Shown here piece by piece: positions 16,199 to 24,677 of a DNA stretch of 64,000 nt (within the stretch, counting starts at the first letter, position 1; every line of letters begins with the position of its first letter). A program made the position numbers and the translations under genes. The DNA is taken from positions 1-64,000 of the forward strand of contig NZ_CAWVOH010000002.1 in assembly GCF_963930865.1 (NCBI RefSeq). Direction: 5' to 3'. The stretch is from Eupransor demetentiae (lineage in GTDB: Bacteria; Bacillota; Bacilli; Lactobacillales; Lactobacillaceae). The notes under the pieces are model-generated. The model was given only the letters and a program-made list of their open reading frames with translations, searched no databases and was not told the origin of the DNA.

Positions 16199-17077
16199 AT
16201 GTTATTCAAAGATAGAAGCTATAATTTCGAAGCTGTAACGATTAATGGTGGTTTAGACCATGTTGTTTCAGATATTTCTTACGCTAGTGGGGAACGCCAT
16301 AAACTGGATTTGTATATTCCAAAAGGTGAAGGGGAACACCCCGTGATTGTTGACTTGTATGGTGGTGGATTGGTTCGTGGTGAAAAATCGTCTTATAAAT
16401 TAACCCCTTCATTACGTTTCATTAATGATGGTTATGCGGTTGCAAGTATGGACTACAGCCACAATTCAGATCAGCATTTTACCTTTCCAAATCAAATTGC
16501 TGAAGTGCGGGCAGCGGTTAACTTCCTGACTGCGAATGCTGCCGAGTATAATCTGAAGGCAGACCAAGTATCTCTAATTGGTGAATCGAGTGGGGCACAA
16601 CTTGCCGTCCTTGCGGCAGCAAGTTTTTCCGCAGGTGTGAGACTCGGACACTTGCCTGGTGAATCAACAAAGTTGCCCAAGATTAAACGCGTCATCGGAA
16701 TGTACGGACCCTACGAACTTGATGCTTTTCATCGGCAATTTGATGCCATTAAAGTTGTGCCCAAGTTCCCGGAAACTGGTGCACACAATTCCTTTGAAGG
16801 TTTGGAGTTGGGTAATCGCAAGCCTGCGGAAGTACCCTACGCAGTGGCACAAGGAAATCCTGCCAATTACTTTACAGTTGACATGCCACCTTTAATGCTT
16901 GTTGCTGGGACTGCTGACCAGGTTGTTCCTTATGTTCAGTCCGTTAATTTAGCGAAGCAATACCAAGCATTAACTGGAAGAGAAACTGAACTGCATATTG
17001 TAGAGGGCGCCCATCACGGCATTACGGATTTTGATACCGAGGAATTCCACCAAGCTAAACTAAAATTTTTGCAGTAA
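16199..17077 (+). CDS. Alpha/beta-hydrolase, acetyl-esterase/BD-FAE type
   Basis: 292 residues, cytosolic. Oxyanion-hole motif DLYGGGLVRG (about 57-66) stands in for HGGG. The nucleophile elbow is LIGESSGAQLA with the central Ser near 132; Asp in VAGTADQVVPY (about 240) and His in GAHHGITDF (about 272) complete the triad. Substrate is probably a short-chain or carbohydrate ester. ATG 16199 follows an in-frame stop, so it is the earliest possible start, yet no RBS precedes it; the sequence there is parS site 2. Confidence 0.8.
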   Translation: MLFKDRSYNFEAVTINGGLDHVVSDISYASGERHKLDLYIPKGEGEHPVIVDLYGGGLVRGEKSSYKLTPSLRFINDGYAVASMDYSHNSDQHFTFPNQIAEVRAAVNFLTANAAEYNLKADQVSLIGESSGAQLAVLAAASFSAGVRLGHLPGESTKLPKIKRVIGMYGPYELDAFHRQFDAIKVVPKFPETGAHNSFEGLELGNRKPAEVPYAVAQGNPANYFTVDMPPLMLVAGTADQVVPYVQSVNLAKQYQALTGRETELHIVEGAHHGITDFDTEEFHQAKLKFLQ

Positions 17078-17079
17078 AA

Positions 17080-17104
17080 AAGCCGCTCAAATGAGCGGCC
17101 TTTT
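17080..17104. terminator. Bidirectional terminator
   Basis: GCCGCTC-AAAT-GAGCGGC stem (17082-17099) flanked by A and T runs, between converging esterase and FAD-protein genes. Confidence 0.9.
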
Positions 17105-18948
17105 TATTTGAGAATTTCTTTTGCAATTTTGTTGGATTCAGCGAAGATTAGAGAATTGACGCCTGGTCGCGGAATGACTGTGTTAAACCATTTCTGACCT
17201 TCAAGCGGAATACCATAGAGGTACCAGTTATCGTAGGGCTTGCCATCGGGATTCATAACTTGGTAGGTCTCCGCATCGATGGCAGGTGTATTGTCAGTCA
17301 AATATTGACCAGAACTTGTCTGCTTGCTTTCGTTTGGAACAATTTCTTTTTCAGCCAAAAGATCTTTAAAGAGCGTTGAAGCAGTGTAACGAAAATCAGT
17401 CGTGTTTAAACGGGCTTCAATTAAGACGTTGCTGCGGACTTCATCATAAGCATTATCGGAAGCGATGAAAGCGCCATCAGCACCTGAAACTTGCATACCG
17501 GGAGCCATTGGATGAACGATGCCAGCCTTGACCAGAGCAAGAAGCTGTTCCGTGCGTAGGACGGGCGGTCCAACGGATAGGCGAGCATCAATGCTCTTAA
17601 ATTCGTTCAAGACTCGTTGGTAATCGTCGGGCGTGAAATAGTCGTGTTCGATAATGAAACGAACGGTGGAACGCACGTCCCGCAAGAGATCAAAAGCGGC
17701 CGTTAGAGGGGATTCCTCATTACCGAGTTTGGCCGAAGCAATGTCATCTTCCAAATGTTTTTCAAAAATCTTCTGGAAGTTTTCGTAGTCACTCTCAAAC
17801 AAGACCGGATTTGCCAAAGCCTTCAAGTCAAGATTAATGGGCCAGTCAAAACCAGCACGACGAATGATCTCGGTCCAATCATCATTATGCATTAAGGCCT
17901 GAATTAATTCTGTTTGTTGGACAGGGGATAAATCAGACGCTTCAATTTTATTGCTTAGGTATTTAAAAGATAATTCTCGTTGCAAGAGGGAGAAGAAATC
18001 ATCGTAAGGGATTTTGCCGTCATGGGCAGCTCGAATTTCCTCTAAATTCTGCAGGGTAAAGAAGTAGGTCTGATCTAGTTGGCTCGTATCTTTTTGATTA
18101 ATTCCACGACTGCGTGGCGGAAAACCACTCCGGGAGCCAACGTAGATTGTGGGTTCTTTACCAGAAGGAACATACTTCAATTCACCAGAGGCCAACTGTT
18201 TCAAATGACCACCTCGGCCTTCGGTAAGGGCAATCATATAATCGAAGAAAGATAAACCAAAACCACGCATTAGGACGGGTTCCTTAGCAGCCAAAGTAGA
18301 AAAATTAGCCTCAGCGGGATGGCCCATCGGCCAGTACTGCAAATGGTGGGCGTCGGCATAGAGGGCCATACCCTTTTCCTTACCAGAAAGTTCGGCATCA
18401 AGATGACCAGGAGCCATCACCAAAACATCTGAGAAATAATCCTGCGTTTCATCCGAGGTAATAAGGTGAAAATGGTCTTGGGAGAATTGGAGCTTGGTAA
18501 TTTCAACAGGGTAGCAGTTCAATTCCTGGCCAGGTTTTAAGCTTGCCTTTAGGCGGTCAAAAAACCAATGGGCGTAAACACCCATTAGACCCCGTGAAGA
18601 ATAGCTTTGTCGGTCCATATTCTTAATTTCTTGAGAATAGGACTTTGCATAATCGGGGTGTTGAGCAAGATAGTCAGCAGCATCTTCTTGTGACCATTTT
18701 AATAAGTTAGGACCGGTAACACCCTTAATCGAAGCATCAACTGATGCATCATTAAAGAGGGTAACTTGATCAGCAACGGTGTTCATTAAGAAAATTTGAT
18801 TGTTATTTAACTTGGGATTCCACACTCGGCCACCAACACCGAAGGGATCAAATAAATTAATTGTAATAGCGGTACTTTGGTCCAGCTGTAGCAGACGGTG
18901 CGCTAAAGCAAGTCCGCGTGGACCAGCACCGATAATCGCTATGTTCAT
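17104..18948 (-). CDS. FAD/NAD(P)-binding protein (FAD_NAD-binding_9 type)
   Basis: 614 residues. The N-terminal dinucleotide fold begins MNIAIIGAGPRGLALAHRL with the GxGxxG motif. A second conserved part (LVMAPGHLDAELSG near 190, MRGFGLSFFDYMIALTEGRG near 230) is typical of the large lactobacillar proteins annotated only as FAD/NAD(P)-binding. Substrate is unknown. AGGAG lies 6 nt before ATG 18948. It stands alone on the minus strand with PspC upstream. Confidence 0.8.
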   Translation of the reverse strand: MNIAIIGAGPRGLALAHRLLQLDQSTAITINLFDPFGVGGRVWNPKLNNNQIFLMNTVADQVTLFNDASVDASIKGVTGPNLLKWSQEDAADYLAQHPDYAKSYSQEIKNMDRQSYSSRGLMGVYAHWFFDRLKASLKPGQELNCYPVEITKLQFSQDHFHLITSDETQDYFSDVLVMAPGHLDAELSGKEKGMALYADAHHLQYWPMGHPAEANFSTLAAKEPVLMRGFGLSFFDYMIALTEGRGGHLKQLASGELKYVPSGKEPTIYVGSRSGFPPRSRGINQKDTSQLDQTYFFTLQNLEEIRAAHDGKIPYDDFFSLLQRELSFKYLSNKIEASDLSPVQQTELIQALMHNDDWTEIIRRAGFDWPINLDLKALANPVLFESDYENFQKIFEKHLEDDIASAKLGNEESPLTAAFDLLRDVRSTVRFIIEHDYFTPDDYQRVLNEFKSIDARLSVGPPVLRTEQLLALVKAGIVHPMAPGMQVSGADGAFIASDNAYDEVRSNVLIEARLNTTDFRYTASTLFKDLLAEKEIVPNESKQTSSGQYLTDNTPAIDAETYQVMNPDGKPYDNWYLYGIPLEGQKWFNTVIPRPGVNSLIFAESNKIAKEILK

Positions 18949-18987
18949 TGTTAACTCCTGAAGACAAAAAAAGCCCAGGAAGTGGAC

Positions 18988-19251
18988 TTAGTCCTCTTGA
19001 TCTGGGGTGACATCCCGAACTTCATCGGCATGACTGTCATGATTATTTTTATCGGAGGCAATATGCTGGTCGTCCGGAATAAGAATCCATGCTAAAAAGT
19101 AGACCATCACGTTGAAGTGGCAGAAAACGGTAAGAATAATAAAGGCAAGACGGACAATATTCACGTCCCAGCCAAAGTAATCAGCAATACCACCTAAAAC
19201 GCCGCCAAGAACACGGTCGCTTGTTGAACGTGCAAATTTCTTTTGTGACAT
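18988..19251 (-). CDS. PspC-domain membrane protein
   Basis: 87 residues. N-terminal PspC domain: an amphipathic segment with LGGVLGGIADYFGWDVNIVR (about 15-34) followed by one or two membrane helices (35-60), then an acidic, His-rich cytoplasmic tail ending VTPDQED. PspC proteins take part in envelope stress responses. RBS AGGAGG, 5 nt spacing. No PspA or LiaFSR genes are nearby. Confidence 0.85.
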   Translation of the reverse strand: MSQKKFARSTSDRVLGGVLGGIADYFGWDVNIVRLAFIILTVFCHFNVMVYFLAWILIPDDQHIASDKNNHDSHADEVRDVTPDQED

Positions 19252-19368
19252 AATAACCTCCTTTATGCCTTAATTTTAACACCCAATAAGGTTCTTGGTA
19301 AAGTTAAAACGCCTTTATAGCAGGCTTTTTAACAATTTCCTTAAAAATAGAATTTGGTCAAATATTTT

Positions 19369-19377
19369 TGTTATAAT
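19369..19377 (+). promoter_or_regulatory. tyrS promoter (extended -10)
   Basis: TGTTATAAT, perfect TGnTATAAT, upstream of the T-box leader; the -35 region is poor. Confidence 0.7.
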
Positions 19378-19384
19378 GAAGACA

Positions 19385-19590
19385 TCATTTGTTGGCAAAG
19401 GTTTTAACAATGGCGTGAATCAGAAAGTTAGCGGTCGCTGCGAGCTAACCCGTCGTTAGAACTGAGTTACACAACAGCGAGTAATGACGTTTGCCGCGTT
19501 AAGGCGCCAGAGTGGTGGAGTCTTGCTCCACAATTTAGGTGGTACCACGGTGTTCGTCGTCCTAATCAGTTAGCTGATTAGGACTTTTTT
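19385..19590 (+). promoter_or_regulatory. Tyrosine T-box riboswitch
   Basis: Leader of about 200 nt with the T-box sequence AGGTGGTACCACGG (19537-19550), whose TGGT can pair with the ACCA end of uncharged tRNA-Tyr. Upstream, a TAC (Tyr) codon in GAGTTACACAAC (near 19465) is the likely specifier. The terminator stem GTCCTAATCAG / CTGATTAGGAC (19559-19584) with T7 follows. The tRNA-Tyr(GUA) at 44753-44835 has the matching anticodon and an A discriminator. Confidence 0.92.
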
Positions 19591-19607
19591 TATTAAAGGA
19601 GTAGGAA

Positions 19608-20855
19608 ATGAATTTTATTGAAGATTTGAAGTGGCGTGGCGCCCTCAACCAAATTACGGATGAAGAAGGCCTTTTGAAGACGATGTCAGAGGGGCAAATC
19701 GGGGCTTACGTGGGAACTGATCCCACTGCCGATTCACTACACTTGGGACACTTGATTCCTTTTATGGTTTTGAAGCGCTTCCAAAATGCCGGTGGTAAGG
19801 CGGTTATCATCGTCGGTGGTGCAACTGGTGCCATTGGAGATCCACGCCCCACGACGGAACGTCAGCTTTTAAGCCAAGAAACTTTGGATCACAACATTGA
19901 AGCCATTAAGGAACAGGTTACACGTCTCTTTGGGCAGAATGGAACCAAGATTGTCAACAACAATGACTGGCTGGGTAAGATGACTTTGCCTGAGTTCTTG
20001 CGTGACTATGGAAAGCTCTTCTCCGTCAACGTCATGTTGAAAAAGGACATTGTGGCTTCCCGTTTGGCCACTGGAATTTCCTATACAGAGTTCACTTATC
20101 AAATCTTGCAGGGAATTGATTTCTTGCAACTTTGGCGTCGTGAAGACGTACGCCTTGAAATCGGTGGCTCTGACCAGTGGGGAAATATTACTTCCGGTGT
20201 TGATTTGATTCACACGGTTGAGGGAAATGACGCCCCTGCCTACGGTTTGACGATTCCTTTGATGACGGATTCAACTGGTAAGAAGTTCGGGAAGTCCGAA
20301 GGAAACGCCATCTGGTTGGATGCCAAGAAGACTTCACCCTATACTTTCTACCAATTCTGGTTTAACCAACAGGATGCTGATATTGAAAAGTACTTGAAGT
20401 ACTTCACTTTCTTGGAACCGGATGAAATTGAAAAGATTGTTGCTGAATCGGCAGAAAATCCAGGTGCTCGCTATGGACAACGTCGTTTGGCTGAAGAAGT
20501 GACGCGCTTTGTTCATGGCCAAGCAGCCGTTGATGAAGCCGAAGAGTTGTCTAAGGCACTCTTCTCCGGGGATGTTAGCAATCTAAGCGCTCAGCAAATC
20601 CAGGATGTCTTTGCTGGTGTGCCAAGCTTTGATGCCAAAAACGAAAAGCAAAACGTGGTTGATTTTATTGTTGAGGCTGGAATTGATAAGTCAAAGCGCC
20701 AAGCACGTGAAGACGTGACGAACGGAGCCATCACAATCAACGGCGAAAAGGTCACGGATTTGGAGCACGAAGTGGATCCAACAGCAGCTTACGATGGTAA
20801 GTTTGTTTTGATCCGTCGTGGTAAAAAGAAGTATTTCTTGGGTAAAGTTCAATAA
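19608..20855 (+). CDS. tyrS: Tyrosyl-tRNA synthetase
   Basis: Class I synthetase that charges tRNA-Tyr, 415 residues. The HIGH motif appears as SLHLGHLIP (about 43-51), the KMSKS loop as KFGKSEGN (about 227-234), and a C-terminal S4 RNA-binding domain (about 350-415) includes ITINGEKVTDLEHEVD. RBS AAAGGAG 8 nt before ATG. Controlled by the T-box immediately upstream, so expression should rise when tRNA-Tyr is uncharged. Confidence 0.97.
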   Translation: MNFIEDLKWRGALNQITDEEGLLKTMSEGQIGAYVGTDPTADSLHLGHLIPFMVLKRFQNAGGKAVIIVGGATGAIGDPRPTTERQLLSQETLDHNIEAIKEQVTRLFGQNGTKIVNNNDWLGKMTLPEFLRDYGKLFSVNVMLKKDIVASRLATGISYTEFTYQILQGIDFLQLWRREDVRLEIGGSDQWGNITSGVDLIHTVEGNDAPAYGLTIPLMTDSTGKKFGKSEGNAIWLDAKKTSPYTFYQFWFNQQDADIEKYLKYFTFLEPDEIEKIVAESAENPGARYGQRRLAEEVTRFVHGQAAVDEAEELSKALFSGDVSNLSAQQIQDVFAGVPSFDAKNEKQNVVDFIVEAGIDKSKRQAREDVTNGAITINGEKVTDLEHEVDPTAAYDGKFVLIRRGKKKYFLGKVQ

Positions 20856-20870
20856 ATTATACGAAGTAGA

Positions 20871-20899
20871 AGCAAATCTCTTGGAGATTTGCTTTTTTT
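20871..20899 (+). terminator. tyrS terminator
   Basis: AGCAAATCTC-TTG-GAGATTTGCT (20871-20893) then T7. Confidence 0.92.
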
Positions 20900-20979
20900 A
20901 GTCACCCATTCAAAAATAAAAAACCAATTTCTTGAAAAATCATTTAATTTCCGTTTAATATCGCGGTATTATAGTAGTG

Positions 20980-21133
20980 ATATTGATATTTGAGATATCG
21001 ATCAAATGCAGCCTCTTAGTCGGAATTTCTATAAATACTTCTCTCTAAACCTAATTTATACCTTCTCTCCCCGTCCGGCTAAGAACTGCATTTGAAGCAA
21101 GGCAACCCTTTATACCTCGGGTTGTCTTTTTTT
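20980..21133 (+). ncRNA. Structured small RNA, unassigned class (candidate sRNA or 6S-like)
   Basis: No reading frame fits. A -10-like TATTAT (20967-20972) precedes an RNA of about 150 nt. It contains a small hairpin (20984-21002) and a long hairpin made of three stacked stems: CAAATGCAG/CTGCATTTG (21003-21011 with 21086-21094), CTTAGTCGG/CCGGCTAAG (21015-21023 with 21075-21083), and TATAAAT/ATTTATA (21030-21036 with 21054-21060). It ends in a separate terminator GGCAACCC/GGGTTGTC (21101-21126) with T7. The single-stranded parts are pyrimidine-rich (CTTCTCTC, CCTTCTCTCCCC) and complementary to ribosome binding sites. A long bulged hairpin is also the general shape of 6S RNA, so that remains possible. 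Confidence 0.6.
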
Positions 21134-21357
21134 GTAGAATTGAACTAGACCAATTGCTTCTTCGCTTGTTTTCCTTATCGGACGATAAGGAAGAAAGCAA
21201 CTAGGCCAAATATCCGTCAATTATGCTAGATATCTTCAAATATCAAGAAAAGACTGCTATCATATTGAATGATAGTAGGTAGACAATTTACCTACACTAA
21301 TATAAATCCTGCGTGTCACCTGGTGGCCGTTGCGATTGGCAAGAGGAGTTTGCACAT
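21134..21357 (+). promoter_or_regulatory. Leader/operator region of the ABC exporter with three inverted repeats
   Basis: No gene found. Perfect inverted repeats are TTCCTTATCG/CGATAAGGAA (21171-21192), CTATCAT/ATGATAG (21257-21275) and GTAGGTA/TACCTAC (21275-21295). The last two abut each other. None is followed by a T-run, so they are more likely operators or RNA structure than terminators. A TATAAA element at 21301 could be a -10. Confidence 0.45.
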
Positions 21358-22272
21358 ATGGCATTATTAGAATTAAAAGACGTCTCCAAGAACTTTGGTC
21401 ACTTTCAGGCCATGGACAAGGTCTCTTTTAATGTAGAAGCTGGTCACATTGTTGGTCTGATTGGTCCTAACGGAGCCGGTAAGTCAACCACGATGCGTGC
21501 CATCACGGGTTTGATGACTTATTCCGAAGGTGAAATCACTTTCGATAACCAACCCGTTACTTTTTCAAATCACAAGGCTTTGGACAAGATGGGGAATTTG
21601 ATTGAATATCCTTCGATCTACCCGAACTTGACGGCTTTGGATCATTTGAAGTTGTACGCTATGGATACGAAGGATCCCGTTGATATTCCTGACATCATGA
21701 AGCGTACCCAAATTGATGGCGATAACTTCGGTAAGCGTAAGGCGAAGAACTTCTCGCTTGGAATGAAGCAGCGTTTGGGAATTGCCATTGCCTTGGTTCG
21801 TAACCCTAAGTTGGTCATCTTGGATGAACCAATGAATGGTTTGGATCCTCAGTCCGTTCACGATGTGCGTGAATTGATTCGTTCTTTGGCAAACAAGGGT
21901 GTGGCCTTCTTGATTTCAAGCCACTTGTTGGATGAATTGCAACGTCTTGCTGACGACGTGGTCATCATTAACAAAGGTAAGATTGTGAAGGACACGACCA
22001 TGGAAGACTTCCTTGCTGGTGGTCATGCGCAAATCGTCTTGGACACTAACAACAACGAAGGTGTCTTGCAGCTTGCCGTTGATAACAACTGGGATGCCAA
22101 GGAAGATGGTACCAAGATTGTGATTGATAACGGTGACGATGCTTTGAACGTTCAAGATGTCTTGGCAAAGTTGGCCGCATCAAATATCGAAGTTAAGAGT
22201 ATTTCAACGACTCAAGAAAACCTCGAACAGCACTTGCTCGAAGTTTTGAAGGATGACGGACAAGGGGCATAA
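21358..22272 (+). CDS. ABC-2 type exporter, ATP-binding protein
   Basis: 304 residues. Walker A GPNGAGKST (about 38-46), signature NFSLGMKQRLGIAIAL (about 137-152), Walker B LVILDEPMNGLDP (about 161-173), then a C-terminal domain of about 80 residues typical of the BcrA/NatA-like drug, bacteriocin or sodium exporters. ATG 21358 with GAGGAG 9 nt upstream; the upstream in-frame codons lack an RBS. Forms an operon with two permeases (2 bp and 21 bp gaps). Confidence 0.9.
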   Translation: MALLELKDVSKNFGHFQAMDKVSFNVEAGHIVGLIGPNGAGKSTTMRAITGLMTYSEGEITFDNQPVTFSNHKALDKMGNLIEYPSIYPNLTALDHLKLYAMDTKDPVDIPDIMKRTQIDGDNFGKRKAKNFSLGMKQRLGIAIALVRNPKLVILDEPMNGLDPQSVHDVRELIRSLANKGVAFLISSHLLDELQRLADDVVIINKGKIVKDTTMEDFLAGGHAQIVLDTNNNEGVLQLAVDNNWDAKEDGTKIVIDNGDDALNVQDVLAKLAASNIEVKSISTTQENLEQHLLEVLKDDGQGA

Positions 22273-22274
22273 AA

Positions 22275-23051
22275 ATGCTGACACTGGTTAAACAGGAGTA
22301 TTTTAAAGCTTTTAAGCAAAACCGCTTGCATTACTACTTGTTGGTTCTCTTTGCTTTTCCCATCTTTATCTTGGGGTGCTTTCCGGATCAACGAATGGAA
22401 ACCGGTATTTTAAACTTAGGGCAGGGGCTTATCCTGGTTAACTTCTTGGGAATTGTTTTAACGGCTTTGTATGCCTCCCAGGAGTTTACCTATGGAACGA
22501 TTCGCCTTTTGCTTTCACGGCGATTTAATCGAGCTGCCGTCTTTACGAGTAAGATTATTGTGATCCTCTCGACTTTCATTGCCTTCTTCGCTGCTGATTT
22601 TCTGGGGACTTTGGTGGCCAAGCTGGCCTTTGCACCGACCTTTGATTTCAGCAAGCAGTATGGTGATCCGAGCGGAACTGGCTGGCAGGTCATTTATCGT
22701 ACTGTTGGGGAAACGATGTTGCAGATGATTTTCATCGCCGGCCTGGTTCTCCTAGTGGTTAATATCGTGAAGTCATCGGGAGCGGCTATTGCCCTCGGGG
22801 TTGTCATGGTCTATGGAATCCCTCTTTTGACCGCGTTGTCATCTTACATTTTGCAACAAGCAGCTTTTCTAAAGTGGAACCCGTTGAACATCTTCTTGGG
22901 TATCCAAAATATCGGTCGCTTAGGCAACCAACCCGCTGTTATGTACCAAGCAATGGGAATGACGGTAAACCAGCTGATTTATGCTTACGTCGGTTATGTC
23001 GTCCTCATCTATGCCATTGCCTATTATATTTTCCAACGGCGCAGCGTCTAA
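22275..23051 (+). CDS. ABC-2 type permease, copy 1
   Basis: 258 residues, about six membrane helices. YGTIRLLLSRRFNRAAVFTS (about 75-94) is the conserved cytoplasmic loop seen in ABC-2 permeases. The layout and several segments (VNIVKSSGAAIALG, LKWNP) recur in the next gene, so the two are tandem paralogues that probably form a heterodimer with the ATPase. Substrate unknown; self-protection or peptide export is a reasonable guess. Confidence 0.85.
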   Translation: MLTLVKQEYFKAFKQNRLHYYLLVLFAFPIFILGCFPDQRMETGILNLGQGLILVNFLGIVLTALYASQEFTYGTIRLLLSRRFNRAAVFTSKIIVILSTFIAFFAADFLGTLVAKLAFAPTFDFSKQYGDPSGTGWQVIYRTVGETMLQMIFIAGLVLLVVNIVKSSGAAIALGVVMVYGIPLLTALSSYILQQAAFLKWNPLNIFLGIQNIGRLGNQPAVMYQAMGMTVNQLIYAYVGYVVLIYAIAYYIFQRRSV

Positions 23052-23072
23052 TTAATAACTAAAGGAGAAAGT

Positions 23073-23837
23073 ATGTTTACATTACTTCGACAAGAATTTA
23101 TGAAAGCTTGGAAACAAAACCGAGTTTATTATTGGTTTATCCTGGCTTTGATTGTGCCAATTGTATTTATTTGGCACGCTCCAGGTGCAGCTGAAGTTGC
23201 TGTACTTGGTGGCGGTGTTACGGTTGCGAATTTGGAATTGATTGTTGTGACGGCAATCATCTTTACCCAAGAATTTCGCTTTGGAACTATTCGTCCTTTG
23301 CTATCCCGTCGTTTTTCACGCGGAATGGTATTTAGTTCAAAAGTTTTGACTTTTGCTATTTTGTACTTGGTTACTATCCTTGCAGCTTTTATTGGAACGA
23401 TGATTGCATGGCCAATCTTTGTTCACGACGTGCCTTCAGAAACTATCAAGTTGGTTTGGCAGACAATGGGAACTAACGTTGTAACTTCCGTTGTGGAATA
23501 CGCATTCTTTACTTCGCTTATCCTCTTGGTAGCCAACATTGTTAAGTCTTCTGGTGCTGCTATCGGCTTGGGAATGGTGATGATTGTGGGTACTTCAATT
23601 CTCTCTGGCATTGCCACGACCTTGGTCCAAATGTGGGAACCATTGAAGTGGAACCCATTTACTCTAGATAATGTTGTTAATGCATATGGTAGTTATGGTG
23701 CAAATGGTACATACTACAAAACTGTTGTGCAACAGGTTATGGGTACTGACCCATGGGTCGTATTCCTAGTGTTTGGCCTTTATATTATCGTGCTTTACCT
23801 AATTGCTTTCTTGATTTTCAAGCGCCGTAGCGTTTAA
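23073..23837 (+). CDS. ABC-2 type permease, copy 2
   Basis: 254 residues, six membrane helices. Shares with copy 1 the start (LRQEFMKAWKQNR versus VKQEYFKAFKQNR), the loop FGTIRPLLSRRFSRGMVFSS, VANIVKSSGAAIGLG, LKWNPF and the ending FKRRSV/FQRRSV. Strong RBS AAAGGAGAAA before ATG. Last gene of the operon, followed by a terminator. Confidence 0.85.
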   Translation: MFTLLRQEFMKAWKQNRVYYWFILALIVPIVFIWHAPGAAEVAVLGGGVTVANLELIVVTAIIFTQEFRFGTIRPLLSRRFSRGMVFSSKVLTFAILYLVTILAAFIGTMIAWPIFVHDVPSETIKLVWQTMGTNVVTSVVEYAFFTSLILLVANIVKSSGAAIGLGMVMIVGTSILSGIATTLVQMWEPLKWNPFTLDNVVNAYGSYGANGTYYKTVVQQVMGTDPWVVFLVFGLYIIVLYLIAFLIFKRRSV

Positions 23838-23847
23838 TCATTAAAAT

Positions 23848-23876
23848 AAAAAACCTGGTCTAGCCAGGTTTTTTTA
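23848..23876 (+). terminator. Terminator of the ABC exporter operon
   Basis: AACCTGG / CCAGGTT stem (23852-23870) preceded by A-tract and followed by T7. Confidence 0.9.
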
Positions 23877-23969
23877 ATACTAAGTTTTAAAATGTGAATA
23901 AAAAATTCAATTGGTCTATAATAGGACACAAGATAAATACTGATATTTCAGTATACTTGGAGGAAAGAA

Positions 23970-24491
23970 ATGCATAACACACCACGTCGGATCAACTTCC
24001 TGGGAATGTTGACCGGAATTCTATTTTTTATTTTTGCCTTTGTAACCTTTAGCCAACCAATCGAAACTTTGATTTCGTTGTCATACCTTTTCGGTATCTT
24101 GGCTTTGATTCATGCGGGAACCACGATTTTTGGTGCATGGCGCGCTAGCCGTTATGGCATGCAGACATCGAACTGGTGGATTTTATCAGTAGTCTTGGAT
24201 GTCATCATTGGTATTGTCTTTATCGCTCACTTCGTTGTTGGCGTTGGTGCAATTGGCATCCTGTTTGCCATTTGGTTTATCTTCGATTCACTCGGGGAAG
24301 TCTTCTTGGCTCGTACCATTCGCCCAATCAGCCGTGGCGCATACATGGTTTCCATTATCTTTGGAGTCCTTTCAGTGATTTTGGGCTTCATCATGCTCTT
24401 TAGTCCAATTTTGGCGGGAACCGTTTTGGTTTACATGATTGGTTTCTACATGTTGGTCTTTGGGATTGTCCTCATTGCTCGTTCACTTTAA
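23970..24491 (+). CDS. HdeD/DUF308 family membrane protein
   Basis: 173 residues with six predicted membrane helices in three pairs, each pair having the internal pattern of the HdeD family (for example LGMLTGILFFIFAFVTF, VVLDVIIGIVFIAHF, SIIFGVLSVILGFIMLF). HdeD-like proteins are linked to acid stress but their molecular role is unclear. Promoter TATAAT at 23917-23922, RBS GGAGG. Monocistronic. Confidence 0.8.
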   Translation: MHNTPRRINFLGMLTGILFFIFAFVTFSQPIETLISLSYLFGILALIHAGTTIFGAWRASRYGMQTSNWWILSVVLDVIIGIVFIAHFVVGVGAIGILFAIWFIFDSLGEVFLARTIRPISRGAYMVSIIFGVLSVILGFIMLFSPILAGTVLVYMIGFYMLVFGIVLIARSL

Positions 24492-24503
24492 TAATAAATA
24501 CAA

Positions 24504-24534
24504 AAAAGGAATTAGCTTAGCTAATTCCTTTTTT
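24504..24534 (+). terminator. Terminator of the HdeD-like gene
   Basis: AAGGAATTAGC-TTA-GCTAATTCCTT (24506-24530) with T-run. Confidence 0.92.
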
Positions 24535-24546
24535 GCTGTGTGTAAA

Positions 24547-24618
24547 CTGCTCCACCTGGGATCGAACCAGGGACCTTCACATTAACAGTGTGCTATTCTA
24601 CCGCTGAACTATGGAGCA
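24547..24618 (-). tRNA. tRNA-Asn (GTT), copy 2 in transcription order
   Basis: 72 nt. Acceptor stem TGCTCCA/TGGAGCA, T-arm CCTGGTTCGATCCCAGG, anticodon loop CTGTTAA with GTT. The CCA end is not encoded. Transcribed leftward from the promoter at 24780-24808 together with the other copy. Confidence 0.93.
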
Positions 24619-24677
24619 ATGATGATTCTGATAAAATTATAATAATAAAAAGCAATCAATTAAGTCGCTTTCTATTA

